Below, in pieces: positions 54,490 through 64,000 of a stretch of DNA of 64,000 nt. The stretch's first letter is position 1; every line of letters begins with the position of its first letter. The position numbers and the translations under genes were made by a program. The notes beneath the pieces are model-generated. The model was not told the DNA's origin. It saw only the letters and a program-made list of their open reading frames with translations, and did no database searches. The stretch is from NCBI GenBank assembly GCA_951217055.1, contig OX578286.1, positions 11,929,050 to 11,993,049 on the forward strand, given 5' to 3'. The stretch is from Gerris lacustris. Its lineage: Eukaryota; Arthropoda; Insecta; Hemiptera; Gerridae.

Positions 54490-55000
54490 TATATCACTTC
54501 ACTACACAAAAACTTCTGCTTATATCCTGTTTCAATTGTTACTTTAGACGATGTGTATGAAATTTTATCAAAATCGTTACGTTAGAATGTAAGATATAGG
54601 TTAAACGTTCTATTTTAAACGTTTAGGTCCGCTTCAATAAATTTAGCGATCTTTAACACATTACAGCGGTGTCGTTGTTGGTTTTACTAAAAAAAAAAAA
54701 ATATATATATATTTGTAAAAGTTTGTTTTTTCCGTCCTAAAATTCCAATTTTACATTTGAAGCTTACGTTTAGGCAAGCGTTGCGCGCGAAGGCTTGGGT
54801 GGATAACGTTTTCAAACTAACTCGACCTGAGTATTGGTAAAATTAATATGTGTACCAAATTTCAACTAAATCGGTCATCATTTACTCAAGTTATTGACAT
54901 CGGTAGATTTCGTGACGGTTGGTTTTGTGACGGTGAATTTTGTCGGATTCACTCTCGGGCTCCAGACGCTGTAACGTGCCATAAGGAAGTTCGTTCCAAA
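54490..55000 (+). repeat. Dispersed repeat family G, copy 2
   Basis: Shares CTTCACTAC.CAAA, AATCGTTACGTTAGAATGTA, TTTAGGTCCGCTTCAATAAA, GCGATCTTT and the AACTAAATCGGTCATCATTT then ACTCAAGTTAT end with copies at 22850-23480 (minus) and 55620-56110. Confidence 0.7.
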
Positions 55001-55198
55001 AACTACCGACCTGCATTCCGCTACCTTTAACGGACAAGCCACAGTATAGTGAGATTACGTGACGGTTGGTTTTGTGACGGTGAATTTTGTCGGATTCACT
55101 CTCGGGCTCCAGACGCTGTAACGTGCCATAAGGAAGTTCGTTCCAAAAACTACCGACCTGCATTCCGCTACATTTAACGGACAAGCCACAGTATAGTG
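54911..55198 (+). repeat. Tandem duplication, two copies of ~143 bp
   Basis: GTGACGGTTGGTTTTGTGAC to GACAAGCCACAGTATAGTG appears twice in direct orientation with one or two differences. It lies in family G copy 2 and continues past its end. Confidence 0.85.
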
Positions 55199-55619
55199 GA
55201 GGAGGGATGACGGGGCCTTCACTAGTTACAGAGCCATAATAGCTAGGCGGTGGCGAGGAAAGCCCCTGCCAGACGGTTATATGGTTGTAAATAAATGTAA
55301 ATAATGTAAGTTTGTGCGCATGTGGAAGGTAGAATCTTATATGGGACCAACAATGGGCTAATTATGACCTACCATCTAAATTTAATTAAAACTAGGCATC
55401 GCGTGGCTCTATCATTGAAGCGAGCGTATTGCAATGAAATACTGAATATTAAAATTTATTAATCATGATGAATGTCATAGTTGAAGATAAGTGGAAGAGG
55501 GTAGTGTGGGGAAGAGTGGGGGTACTCGGTACAAAGCTTTACTTCCTAAACAAACCTATACACTATACGACTATAACAATCTTCACCACCCGCGGTAGCT
55601 TTTAAACAATTATTATAAA

Positions 55620-56089
55620 TGTATCTCTTCACTACGCAAAGAATTCTGCTTGTATCAAGTTGAAATTTTGCATGCCTGTTTCATTTGTGCATTAGATGGT
55701 GTATATGAAGTTTTATTAAAATCGTAACGTTAGAACGTAAGATATCGGTAAAAAGGTTGTTTTCTCTATTATAAACGTTTAGGTCCGCTTTAATAGTTTT
55801 AGCGATCTTTATTAAGTCATAGCGGTGTCGCTGTTGGTTTTAGTAAAAAATGTTATTGGAAAAAAATGTTCGTCTCATCGAATAGATGATGATAGAATCT
55901 TTTCCCGTCCTGAAATTCCAATTTAATTTTTGTACCTCTCGTTTACGCGAGCGTTGCGCGCGAACTCTTGGACGGATCACGCTGTCCAACGAACTTAGCC
56001 TGAGTATTAGTAAGAGGAACATGTATACCAAAATTCAACTAAATCGGTCAACTTTTACTCAAGTTATCGTCACATGCGTAAACGTTACT

Positions 56090-56121
<32 letters not shown>

Positions 56122-56130
56122 GCATATTTC
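55620..56130 (+). repeat. Dispersed repeat family G, copy 3, ending in (GACA)n
   Basis: Collinear with copy 2, and ends in an (AGAC)n microsatellite at 56088-56118. Confidence 0.7.
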
Positions 56131-56627
56131 GTTGAATGTAAGAAGCTCGCTTACGCTCGCTTCAATCAGACTATTAGTTTTTAAGATTGTTGGTTTACAA
56201 AAATTAAGCGGCAGAAGATCCAAAATGTTTTCTTGGAATTTTTGAAATCGGAAAGTTAACAAATGTTTGGTTCTTTAGAACGATCACAATAGTCACCGTT
56301 TTCTTCGATAAGCTCGGAAGTAATAAAAGCTTTACCTTTTTAAGGTTAAAAAGAAAATGCATTTTTGTGCATCCGTCTCTGTGTCTTTTTTTGGTCGATC
56401 CAAGTCCAATGATAACGTAATAAAAAAAATGCAATCGACTTCAACGAAATTTGGCACAAGGCTATAATATGTTAACGTTGGCTCAACATTTATAGATGAC
56501 ATTTAGTAATTGAAAACATTACATTGTCTTCTAAAGTTTTAATTTATTTCATTCATTGAATTAATAATTTGTTATAATTTGTTATATTACAATATAAATA
56601 TATGTTATATGTAATATTACAATATAA

Positions 56628-56740
56628 TCTAATCCTGCTTTACGCAGGATTAGCGAGTTTGTTTACATTCAACAAAACTAATTTGCTGTTCTTTCATTAA
56701 AGTAACTGTTTATATCGAGATTTTACTTGGAAGGTTTAAG
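56628..56740 (+). repeat. Dispersed repeat family R, partial copy F
   Basis: Only the middle part GATTAGCGAGTTTGTTTACA and AAAGTAACTGTTTATATCGA is present. It begins with a perfect hairpin TAATCCTG-loop-CAGGATTA (56632-56654). Confidence 0.6.
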
Positions 56741-56817
56741 AATGCTATTATGTTATTTATTTCAGAAATTTTAATATAACTAAGACTATTTAATATAATA
56801 AAGTAAACTTTGATAAT

Positions 56818-57445
56818 AATTTCAAGATAAAAAGAACTTTTTATATACTACGTTCTTAAATTTTCTGTTGAATCGTATGTAATGTTGGTAATATATATAG
56901 TTGTTATTGTTATATAATATATAATGTTAGTGAAAAAATAAAAATAGTTCCGAATTTATTTACTTCACCATCAACCACTATAGAACCATCTAGAAAACTG
57001 ATCTAAAACCTATAAAAGGACAAATCTTTGTACAACGGATCTCCCCAACACCAAATCTAAAGCGTGCCATCGATATATTTGAAATAATATAATCGATAAA
57101 TAATACATCGATATTCCTGTTTTGCGATATTGTCATTCAATGTTTATCTATCACAAATTTGAGACCCTTCAAAATGAAGATTGCGTAAATATGAGATATG
57201 GCAAAACAAATAAAATAACTTGCGGATTTTTTCCGAACTAACTTTCCGTACGACAAAATTTGCTGAAAACCAATTAAATTCTGCTGAAAGATGGCTAAAA
57301 GTATTAAAATAATGCATTGTCATCGTGTTCTGAGCTATGCTAAAAGTTTAAAATGTCTAGCTATTCGGGAAGTTAGTTAGAAATCGATTGCCAGATTTGA
57401 CAAACAACAAACAAGAAAGCTAGCTAATAAAAACGTAGTAAAAAC
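56818..57445 (+). repeat. Dispersed repeat, direct copy of 23846-24490
   Basis: Collinear with the earlier copy over about 600 bp. It ends at AAAACGTAG, beyond which the two loci are unrelated. Confidence 0.75.
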
Positions 57446-57775
57446 CTAATTAAATGATATAACAATATCAATCTTAAAGTCTAGTTGATAGATTGGGAAT
57501 CCAATGAGATCTTAGATGTTTGTTTATTTGTAGATGACCTTAACTGTAGACATCTAAACAACAAGTGATTGAGCGACTCTTCCGCATTTAAATTGCAATT
57601 TTAAACTGCATTTTCTACTGCAATCTAGAATGCAGTTTATATTTTTGTAGTTTACCATGGTGTAATCGATCTTAGGTACTCTCATTTGACTGAAAATCCT
57701 GAGTTTGTTCATGAGTATTCTTTGGCTCAAATATTCTACTACCTACTACTACATTATTTTGTGCAACTATAGTTT
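57446..57775. other. Unassigned intergenic sequence
   Basis: No gene or repeat end recognised. Contains TGCAGTTT/AAACTGCA type inverted segments near 57600-57640. Confidence 0.3.
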
Positions 57776-58693
57776 TTTATGTAACTAGGCAGCAAAATGG
57801 AATTTTACTGACGAGTGATTAGATTAGCCTCCGAGCTGAAGGTGAGGACAGGCTATGGTAATTACCAATTTGACTGCCGAGGAGAGGCCGAGGCATACAA
57901 TAAATAAACGAGGCAGAAATGTTTTCTTTGCTGCCTTGTTGCATACTGCATACAATATTTTATCTACGGGTGGCAGAAAAATGAAACTGCTAAAATACTA
58001 TCTTTAATAATATAACATAGTTAATTACTATGTGTCATATTAATAAGATAATAACATAAGTATTAACTAAAATTAATTTTGATAAAGAAATCAAATATGA
58101 AGCTTGGGAATAACAACAATTGTGAATAGCAAACTGAAGCTATAACAACAAAATACAAAACACACGTTTATAACATACATAACTTCTGAATGAATAATGC
58201 ACGCAGTATAAAATATTTATTTATATTTTTACTAACAAATTACTAAAAGTATTAAAGATATCTTCTATTGCTTAGAATAAAAGAAGTAACTATAGGATAA
58301 ATCAAGAAAAGTAGCTAGTCTAAAATATAATGACTTTCATAATAATAATAATATGGTTGTTGGATGTTGACATGAAGCTGCAGTGTGGCCAGTGACTCCT
58401 TTATTTTTTTAAATTAAGATCTACTATTTATTGAACTTACTTAAAGGAAATAACAAATATAAACAAACTATTTAAATATTAAAACGTTTATTTATTAAAT
58501 TTTACTTATTAAACTATAATATATAATGTTATATGATGGAGATAAAAGTATAAACTGTTATTGCCAACATTATAACAATAAAAATGTTGCTGCTTAGGCA
58601 TCAACATTTTTCCTTATTTTACCGCCTAGGCAGTAAAATCACATTTTTCTCCCCGAAATCAGTTCAATAATGCTTCATTTTGCTGCCGCAAGT
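57776..58693 (+). repeat. Dispersed element K, copy 3
   Basis: Same orientation as copy 2, full-length relative to copy 1 (about 920 bp). Ends ATGTAACTAGGCAGCAAAAT and CATTTTGCTGCCGCAAGTAG. It is followed at once by repeat family R copy E. Confidence 0.78.
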
Positions 58694-58696
58694 AGA

Positions 58697-59275
58697 TAAA
58701 ATATTTTATCTACGATTGATACGAAATATAAACATTATATCTCTGTTTAGATGCTGATTATTTACGTACTTGAATTCATTGCGCATGCGCGTCTCATAGT
58801 TCTGAAGAATTCCTCTTCTTTACCACGCTAGCGCGGTAAAGAAGAGGAATTCTACAGCTTTACGCACGATTAGCGAGTTTTTTTTACATGTAACAAACCT
58901 AATTTGCTGTTCTTTTATTAAAGTAACTGTTTATATCGAGATTTTAGTGAAAAACAATGAGTGATTTAAATGATTATGACGAATATGAGGAGAATAATAC
59001 GCCTCCCGAAATAAATCGGCACAAAATACAACTAATGAATTAATGTTATCTTTATCAAAAGAGAAATACGAACTTGTATACAGGAAGTTTATTTTTTTCT
59101 GTATTTATTATTTAAATCTAACAATCGTAGATAAAGTACGGTACGCAACTCGTGCGAAAACGGAATTTTGCATTGCTCGTGTGGTTTTACCACCCTCGCT
59201 ATCGCTTGGGTGCAAACTCCACACTCGCATGCAAAATGCTACTTTCCGCACTCGACGCGTAATTTACTATTACGT
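58697..59275 (+). repeat. Dispersed repeat family R, copy E
   Basis: Complete-looking copy: TTTATCTACGATTGATACGA at the left; an internal mirrored CAATCGTAGATAAA at about 59124-59138; a 56-bp palindrome (58802-58857); an ATG reading MSDLNDYDEYEENNTPPEI; then LSLSKEKYELVYRKF; then the RYATRAKT block. The two internal ATCTACGATTG ends suggest that 58697-59138 is a TIR unit inside a larger family. Confidence 0.78.
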
Positions 59276-59618
59276 GTACGTGTCAAATATTTTAGTGCAG
59301 TATAAATATTTTTCGTGGGGAGATTTTTCCTTCTTCCTTTTATTATTTTATGTATTGTTTGTTATTTTATATGTACATTTGTATAAGGCTTATGGCTCAG
59401 AATCACTTGAACGTCAAGAAAGTTAGTTTACTTACGAGAATAGGTAGGTATTTTATGCAATGTTTTAGGCATATGTTAGTAATTAGATGTGTGGATTAAG
59501 TCTTTGATAAAGATATAATTAAGTCTTTGGTCATTAATATTGTGAAAGTTGGGGATTATAGGACTCAGATTGTTCGGTCAACTAAAGAAAATATTTTTTT
59601 ATTTTTAATTTCAAAAAA
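59276..59618. other. Unassigned sequence between repeats
   Basis: AT-rich, no supported feature. Confidence 0.3.
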
Positions 59619-59619
59619 G

Positions 59620-61067
59620 AATCCTTGTTAATTGGTTGATCTGATCAGAGCGAGGTCAACTGTTCGCAGAACTAACTAATTAGTTGTAGAAAGAATTCTT
59701 GTTGATTGGATGATGTGATCAGAGCGAGGTCAACTGTTAGCAGAACTAACTAGTTAGCTTTAGAAAGCACCCTTGGGTCGATCTGATCAGAGCGAAGTCA
59801 ACTGTTCGCAGAACTAACTTATTAGCTGCAGAAAGAATCCTTGTTAATTGGTCGATCTGATCAGAGTGAAGTCAACTGTTCGCAGAACTAACTAATTAGT
59901 TGCAGAAAGAATCCTTGTTAATTGGTCGATCTGATCAGAGCGAGGTCAACTGTTCGCAGAACTAACTAATTAGTTGCAGAAAGAATCCTTGTAAATTGGT
60001 CGATCTGATCAGAGCGAGGTCAACTGTTCGCAGAACTAACTAATTAGTTGCAGAAAGAATCCTTGTTAATTGGTCGATCTGATCAGAGCGAGGTCAACTG
60101 TTCGCAGAACTAACTAATTAGTTGCAGAAAGAATCCTTGTTAATTGGTCGATCTGATCAGAGCGAGGTCAACTGTTCGTAGAACTAACTAATTAGTTGCA
60201 GAAAGAATCCTTGTTAATTGGTCGATCTGATCAGAGCGAGGTCAACTGTTCGCAGAACTAACTAGTTAGTTTTAGAAAGCACCCTTGGGTCGATCTGATC
60301 AGAGCGAAGTCAACTGTTCGTAGAACTAACTAATTAGTTGCAGAAAGAATCCTTGTTAATTGGTCGATCTGATCAGAGCGAGGTCAACTGTTCGTAGAAC
60401 GAACAAATTAGTTGCAGAAAGAATCCTTGTTAATAGGTCGATCTGATCAGAGCGAGGTCAACTGTTCGCAGAACTAACTAATTAGTTGCAGAAAGAATCC
60501 TTGTTAATTGGTCGATCTGATCAGAGCGAGGCCAACTGTTCGTAGAACGAACAAATTAGTTGCAGAAAGAATCCTTGTTAATTGGTCGATCTGATCAGAG
60601 CGAGGTCAACTGTTCGCAGAACTAACTAATTAGTTGCAGAAAGAATCCTTGTTAATTGGTCGATCTGATCAGAGCGAGGTCAACTGTTCGTAGAACTAAC
60701 TAATAAGTTGCAGAAAGAATCCTTGTTAATTGGTCGATCTGATCAGAGCGAGGTCAACTGTTCGCAGAACTAACTAGTTAGTTTTAGAAAGCACCCTTGG
60801 GTCGATCTGATCAGAGCGAAGTCAACTGTTCGTAGAACTAACTAATTAGTTGCAGAAAGAATCCTTGTTAATTGGTCGATCTGATCAGAGCGAGGTCAAC
60901 TGTTCGCAGAACTAACTAATTAGTTGCAGAAAGAATCCTTGTTAATTGGTCGATCTGATCAGAGCGAGGCCAACTGTTCGTAGAACGAACAAATTAGTTG
61001 CAGAAAGAATCCTTGTTAATAGGTCGATCTGATCAGAGCGAGGTCAAGTGTTCGCAGAACTAACTAT
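59620..61067 (+). repeat. 74-bp satellite, about twenty copies
   Basis: Main array of the GAATCCTTGTTAATTGGTCG / TGATCAGAGCGAGGTCAACT satellite. Most units have AACTAACTAATTAGTT in place of the perfect AACTAACTAGTTAGTT palindrome. Shortened units beginning CACCCTTGGGTCGATCTGAT recur at 59767, 60281 and 60791, spaced by about 510 bp, which shows a higher-order repeat. Confidence 0.92.
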
Positions 61068-61155
61068 GCGTGTAGGATAAGGAGATGTGGAACAAGCAGA
61101 GAAGGGCGGGTAGAGGTGGAAGGGGTAGTAGCGCAAGTCCGTCGCTGTATACTCG
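61068..61155 (+). repeat. Repeat module shared with 15396-15482
   Basis: Directly abuts the satellite and links to the next array. Nearly identical to the module upstream of the intact receptor. Confidence 0.75.
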
Positions 61156-62375
61156 TTAACTTGGAGTGCACCATCGGCCAAATTGACCCAAACAGGTCCC
61201 AAAGTTTTGCACTAGTTTTGCGACGTTTTGCGACGTTTTGCGACGTCAAGTTTGAGTTTTGAGACGGCTTCCTTATTGCGATTAATCACAAGTCAAATAA
61301 CTAAACCAAGTTAACTCTGGAGTGCACCATCTGATTTGACCCAAGAAGGTCCCAAAGTTCTGCACTAATTTTGCAACGTAATGCGACGTCGAGTTTGAGT
61401 TTTGCGACGGCTTCCTTATCGCGATTAATCACAAGTCAAATAAGTAAACCGAGTTAACTCTGGAGTGCACCATCCGATTTGAGCCAAACAGGTCTCAAAG
61501 TTCTGCACTAGTTTTGCAACGTAATGCGACGTCGAGTTTGAGTTTTGCGACGACTTCCTTATTGCGATTAATCACAAGTCAAATAACTAAACCAAGTTAA
61601 CTCTGGAGTGCACCATCCAATTTAACCCAAAGAGGTCCCAAAGTTTTGCACTAGTTTTGCGACGTTTTGCGACGTCGAGTTTGAGTTTTGCGACGGCTTC
61701 CTTAGCGCGATTAATCACAAGTCAAAAGTGCACTCCAAGTTAACGTTGGAGTGCACCATCGGTCGATTTTAACCAAAAAGGTCTCAAAGTTTTGCACTAG
61801 TTTTGCAACGTAATGCGACGTCGAGTTATAGTTTTGCGACGGCTTCCTTATCGCGATTAATCACAAGTCAAATAAGTAAACCAAGTTAACTCTGGAGTGC
61901 ACCATCCGATTTAACCCAAAGAGGTCCCAAAGTTTTGCACTAGTTTTGCGTAATTTTGCGACGTCGAGTTTGAGTTTTGCGACGGCTTCCTTATCGCGAT
62001 TAATCACAAGTCAAATAACTAAACCAAGTTAACTCTGGAGTGCACCATCCAATTTTACCCAAGAAGGTCCGAAAGTTCTGCACTTGTTTTGCAACGTAAT
62101 GCGACGTCGAGGTTGAGTTTTGCGACGGCTTCCTTATTGCGATTAATCACAAGTCAAATAACTAAACCAAGTTAACTCTGGAGTGCGCCATCCGATTTAA
62201 CCCCAAGAGGTCCCAAAGTTTTGCACTAGTTTTGCAACGTAATGCGGCGTCGAGTCTGAGTTTTGCGACGGCATCCTTATCGCGATTAATCACAAGTAAA
62301 ATAAGTTAACCAAGTTTACTCTGGAGTGCATCATCCGAATTGACCCAAACAGGTCCCAAAGTTTTGCACTAGTGT
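61154..62375 (+). repeat. ~143-bp satellite (GGAGTGCACCATC unit), about nine copies
   Basis: Units contain CTCTGGAGTGCACCATCCGA, CCCAAAGTTTTGCACTAGTT, GTAATGCGACGTCGAG, TTTGCGACGGCTTCCTTATC and GCGATTAATCACAAGTCAAA. Motif positions for the GGAGTGCAC start are near 61158, 61318, 61459, 61601, 61744, 61892, 62034, 62178 and 62321. Much GC-richer than its surroundings; non-coding. Confidence 0.92.
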
Positions 62376-63000
62376 TGCGACATTGAGTTTGATTGACGGC
62401 TCACAAACGTTGCATTTTAAATGTTTATGTTTAAAAATGCCATTTTAAACACGATATTGCAAAACTGGACAACACTCAAATGCTTTAAAGAATTTGAGCA
62501 AATTGTTTGCTTTAATTTAAATTATTTTCATAAATTGCAATTTGGCTTGGGTAGTTTTGCGACGACAAGTATGAATTTTGCGAGTCACATATACTATATG
62601 CTTATTAACAGCCTTTTGTCAAATAATATATTTATATTTAAATAAATATACAAGATATATATATATAATTGAGAAGCCGGCTCTCTCGGCTTTACCTCAG
62701 AAATCAAATAAATAAATGTTCTCCACTCAGCATACAAACACTTACTTTTTTCCCCTTGGACTATTACTTTTTTCTTTATTTAGTAGCATAAAGAGACTTG
62801 AAACATCCTTAAAAAAATCGGTCCGAGACAACTCAGACAGACATTCTCATATTCGAGTTTATAATTACTTAGCCCAGTGTTTCCATTTATTAGTTTTCAA
62901 ATGTAAATTTAAATTTTATTTAATATTTCATCAAAATTCATCAAAAATAAATTCTCCTTGGCGGGGAATCGAACCCGGGCTCTCTCCGTCCGTGTTTTAA
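62376..63000. other. Intergenic sequence with tRNA-B-box-like fragment
   Basis: No gene recognised. GGCGGGGAATCGAACCCGGG at 62959-62978 is a minus-strand B-box-like segment (GGTTCGATTCCC), without an A box or cloverleaf that I could complete. Confidence 0.35.
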
Positions 63001-63425
63001 GCTAATATCTCAGGAACTAGATTTTTCCCGGGAAAACGGCGTATATCGTTTGTCCGTATTTAAATGGATTACATTTTAGAATTTTTTAATCAAAATCATC
63101 GGAACCGTTTTCGAGAAATATTTTTTTCACGTTTTTTCAGAGTTTTTGGGGGGTAGCGCCCCCAAATTTGGTGCTAAAATTCATTTATCGATTTCGCCTC
63201 GGGGTATGATTTTTCTGAACATGTATGCCAAATTTCGTCAAAATCAGTCCAGTAGTTAAGGCTCCAGGCGTCTGCACAGACGACAGACGACAGTCGACGG
63301 ACAGACATATTTTAAAAACCACATTTTTGGACTCAGGGGACCTCAAAACGTGTAAATCCATCAAAATCTCAAAATCGAATTTTCTCGCCATCACAATACT
63401 TTCCCTTTATATGAGAAAGTAAAAA
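63001..63425. repeat. Dispersed repeat with AGACGACAGACGAC segment
   Basis: The GTATGCCAAATTTCGTCAAA, TCAGTCCAGTAGTTAAGG and ACAGACGACAGACGACAG order is typical of abundant insect dispersed elements; only one copy is present here. Confidence 0.4.
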
Positions 63426-64000
63426 AACTGTATGAGCTCTATTTCAATAATTCTATAAAATGCTTAAAAAATCTTAAATATCAATATCTCAAGAATTATT
63501 GAGAATAGGACCCATGTTTACATGACATTTTTTCTTGCAAATGACCCATAGAATACGTCAGATTTTTTATGACTATTATTCCTTATTTTGGGTGGCCCTG
63601 TTTTTTTTTTTTTGTTTTTTTCTTGGTTCGCTTCATTAGTCAATTAATAGTAATCAAACTTAAAAACACTTTTCACAGTATAATAGTATATTTGTAATAA
63701 ATATTGTATAATAAACAGTAAGAGCAAAGTATACTGTACAATTTATAAAGGTAAATATTACTTTTTGCTTACTTCAGGTAAAACGATCTTAAATTAACAA
63801 TATGTGTATATTATATTGTTATCAAATATTTGATCTATTATCTAATATTCGAAGTCTAATAATCTTGCTATCTAATAGCTAATTTATTTCTTCAAACTGA
63901 TAAGGGGCAAGTCTAAGAACAGTGTGTTACAGTGTTACACCGTGGTTCTTAGAAGACATCGGCCGCTTTCATCCCTTCTGCTCCCTTTTTCTACCTCCCC
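63426..64000. other. Unassigned AT-rich end of window
   Basis: No supported feature up to the edge of the window. Confidence 0.3.

Noticed and set aside
59620..61067. CRISPR-like regular spacing
   Set aside because: Units are head-to-tail repeats without unique spacers, in a eukaryotic genome. They are satellites; the same holds for 6570-7276, 27427-28925 and 34268-35400.
61064..61249. A 61-codon minus-strand frame over the satellite junction
   Set aside because: It spans the shared module and the first 143-bp unit; no conservation as protein in other units.
62940..62995. A tRNA gene on the minus strand
   Set aside because: Only a B-box-like segment is present; no A box, acceptor stem or cloverleaf could be completed.

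Overview
This is an AT-rich, repeat-dominated piece of insect nuclear genome. The evidence is an odorant receptor of the insect-specific 7tm_6 family, spliced genes with GT-AG introns, a BLCAP/bc10 homologue, Penelope-like and LINE retroelements, and many non-autonomous DNA transposons. A hemipteran is plausible from the repeat style, but the species cannot be fixed from sequence alone. I see only three host protein loci: BLCAP (904-1143), an odorant receptor in at least four exons (16144-21676), and a second, broken copy of that receptor (42403-45046). Almost everything else is mobile or tandemly repeated DNA.

Layout. 1-1650: BLCAP with its AT-rich flanks. 1657-3022: a MITE with a 3-bp TTA target duplication, carrying a nested hAT element (8-bp duplication). 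3560-10490: five members of a family of palindromic (foldback) elements with tRNA-like sequences in their arms, one a perfect 83-bp inverted repeat, plus a 61-bp minisatellite and small MITEs. 10826-15700: a PIF/Harbinger-like element, a hAT element, a 74-bp satellite, and two foldback elements whose four arms each carry the same exon-like block with splice sites. 16144-21676: odorant receptor, with a degenerate LINE in intron 1. 21857-26950: MITE and dispersed repeats. 27427-35584: a Penelope-like element (minus strand) bounded by direct repeats built of a 74-bp tandem repeat; its reverse transcriptase is broken by two insertions and a frameshift. 35640-39733: a three-level nest (PIF-like, then a mariner-like inverted dimer, then hAT), with a further MITE abutting at the same TTA. 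41574-45046: satellite followed by the receptor pseudogene. 45130-50130: poly-G minisatellites and repeat modules. 51225-58700: TIR elements and dispersed repeats. 59620-62375: two large satellite arrays (74 bp, then about 143 bp).

The genes do not form a functional unit. The two receptor copies are a segmental duplication of about 92% protein identity: copy 1 is open through four exons (the last short exon was not found), while copy 2 has a nonsense codon at residue 278 and loses homology in intron 2. A satellite and related repeats lie upstream of both copies, which suggests the duplication happened in a repeat-rich, rearranging neighbourhood.
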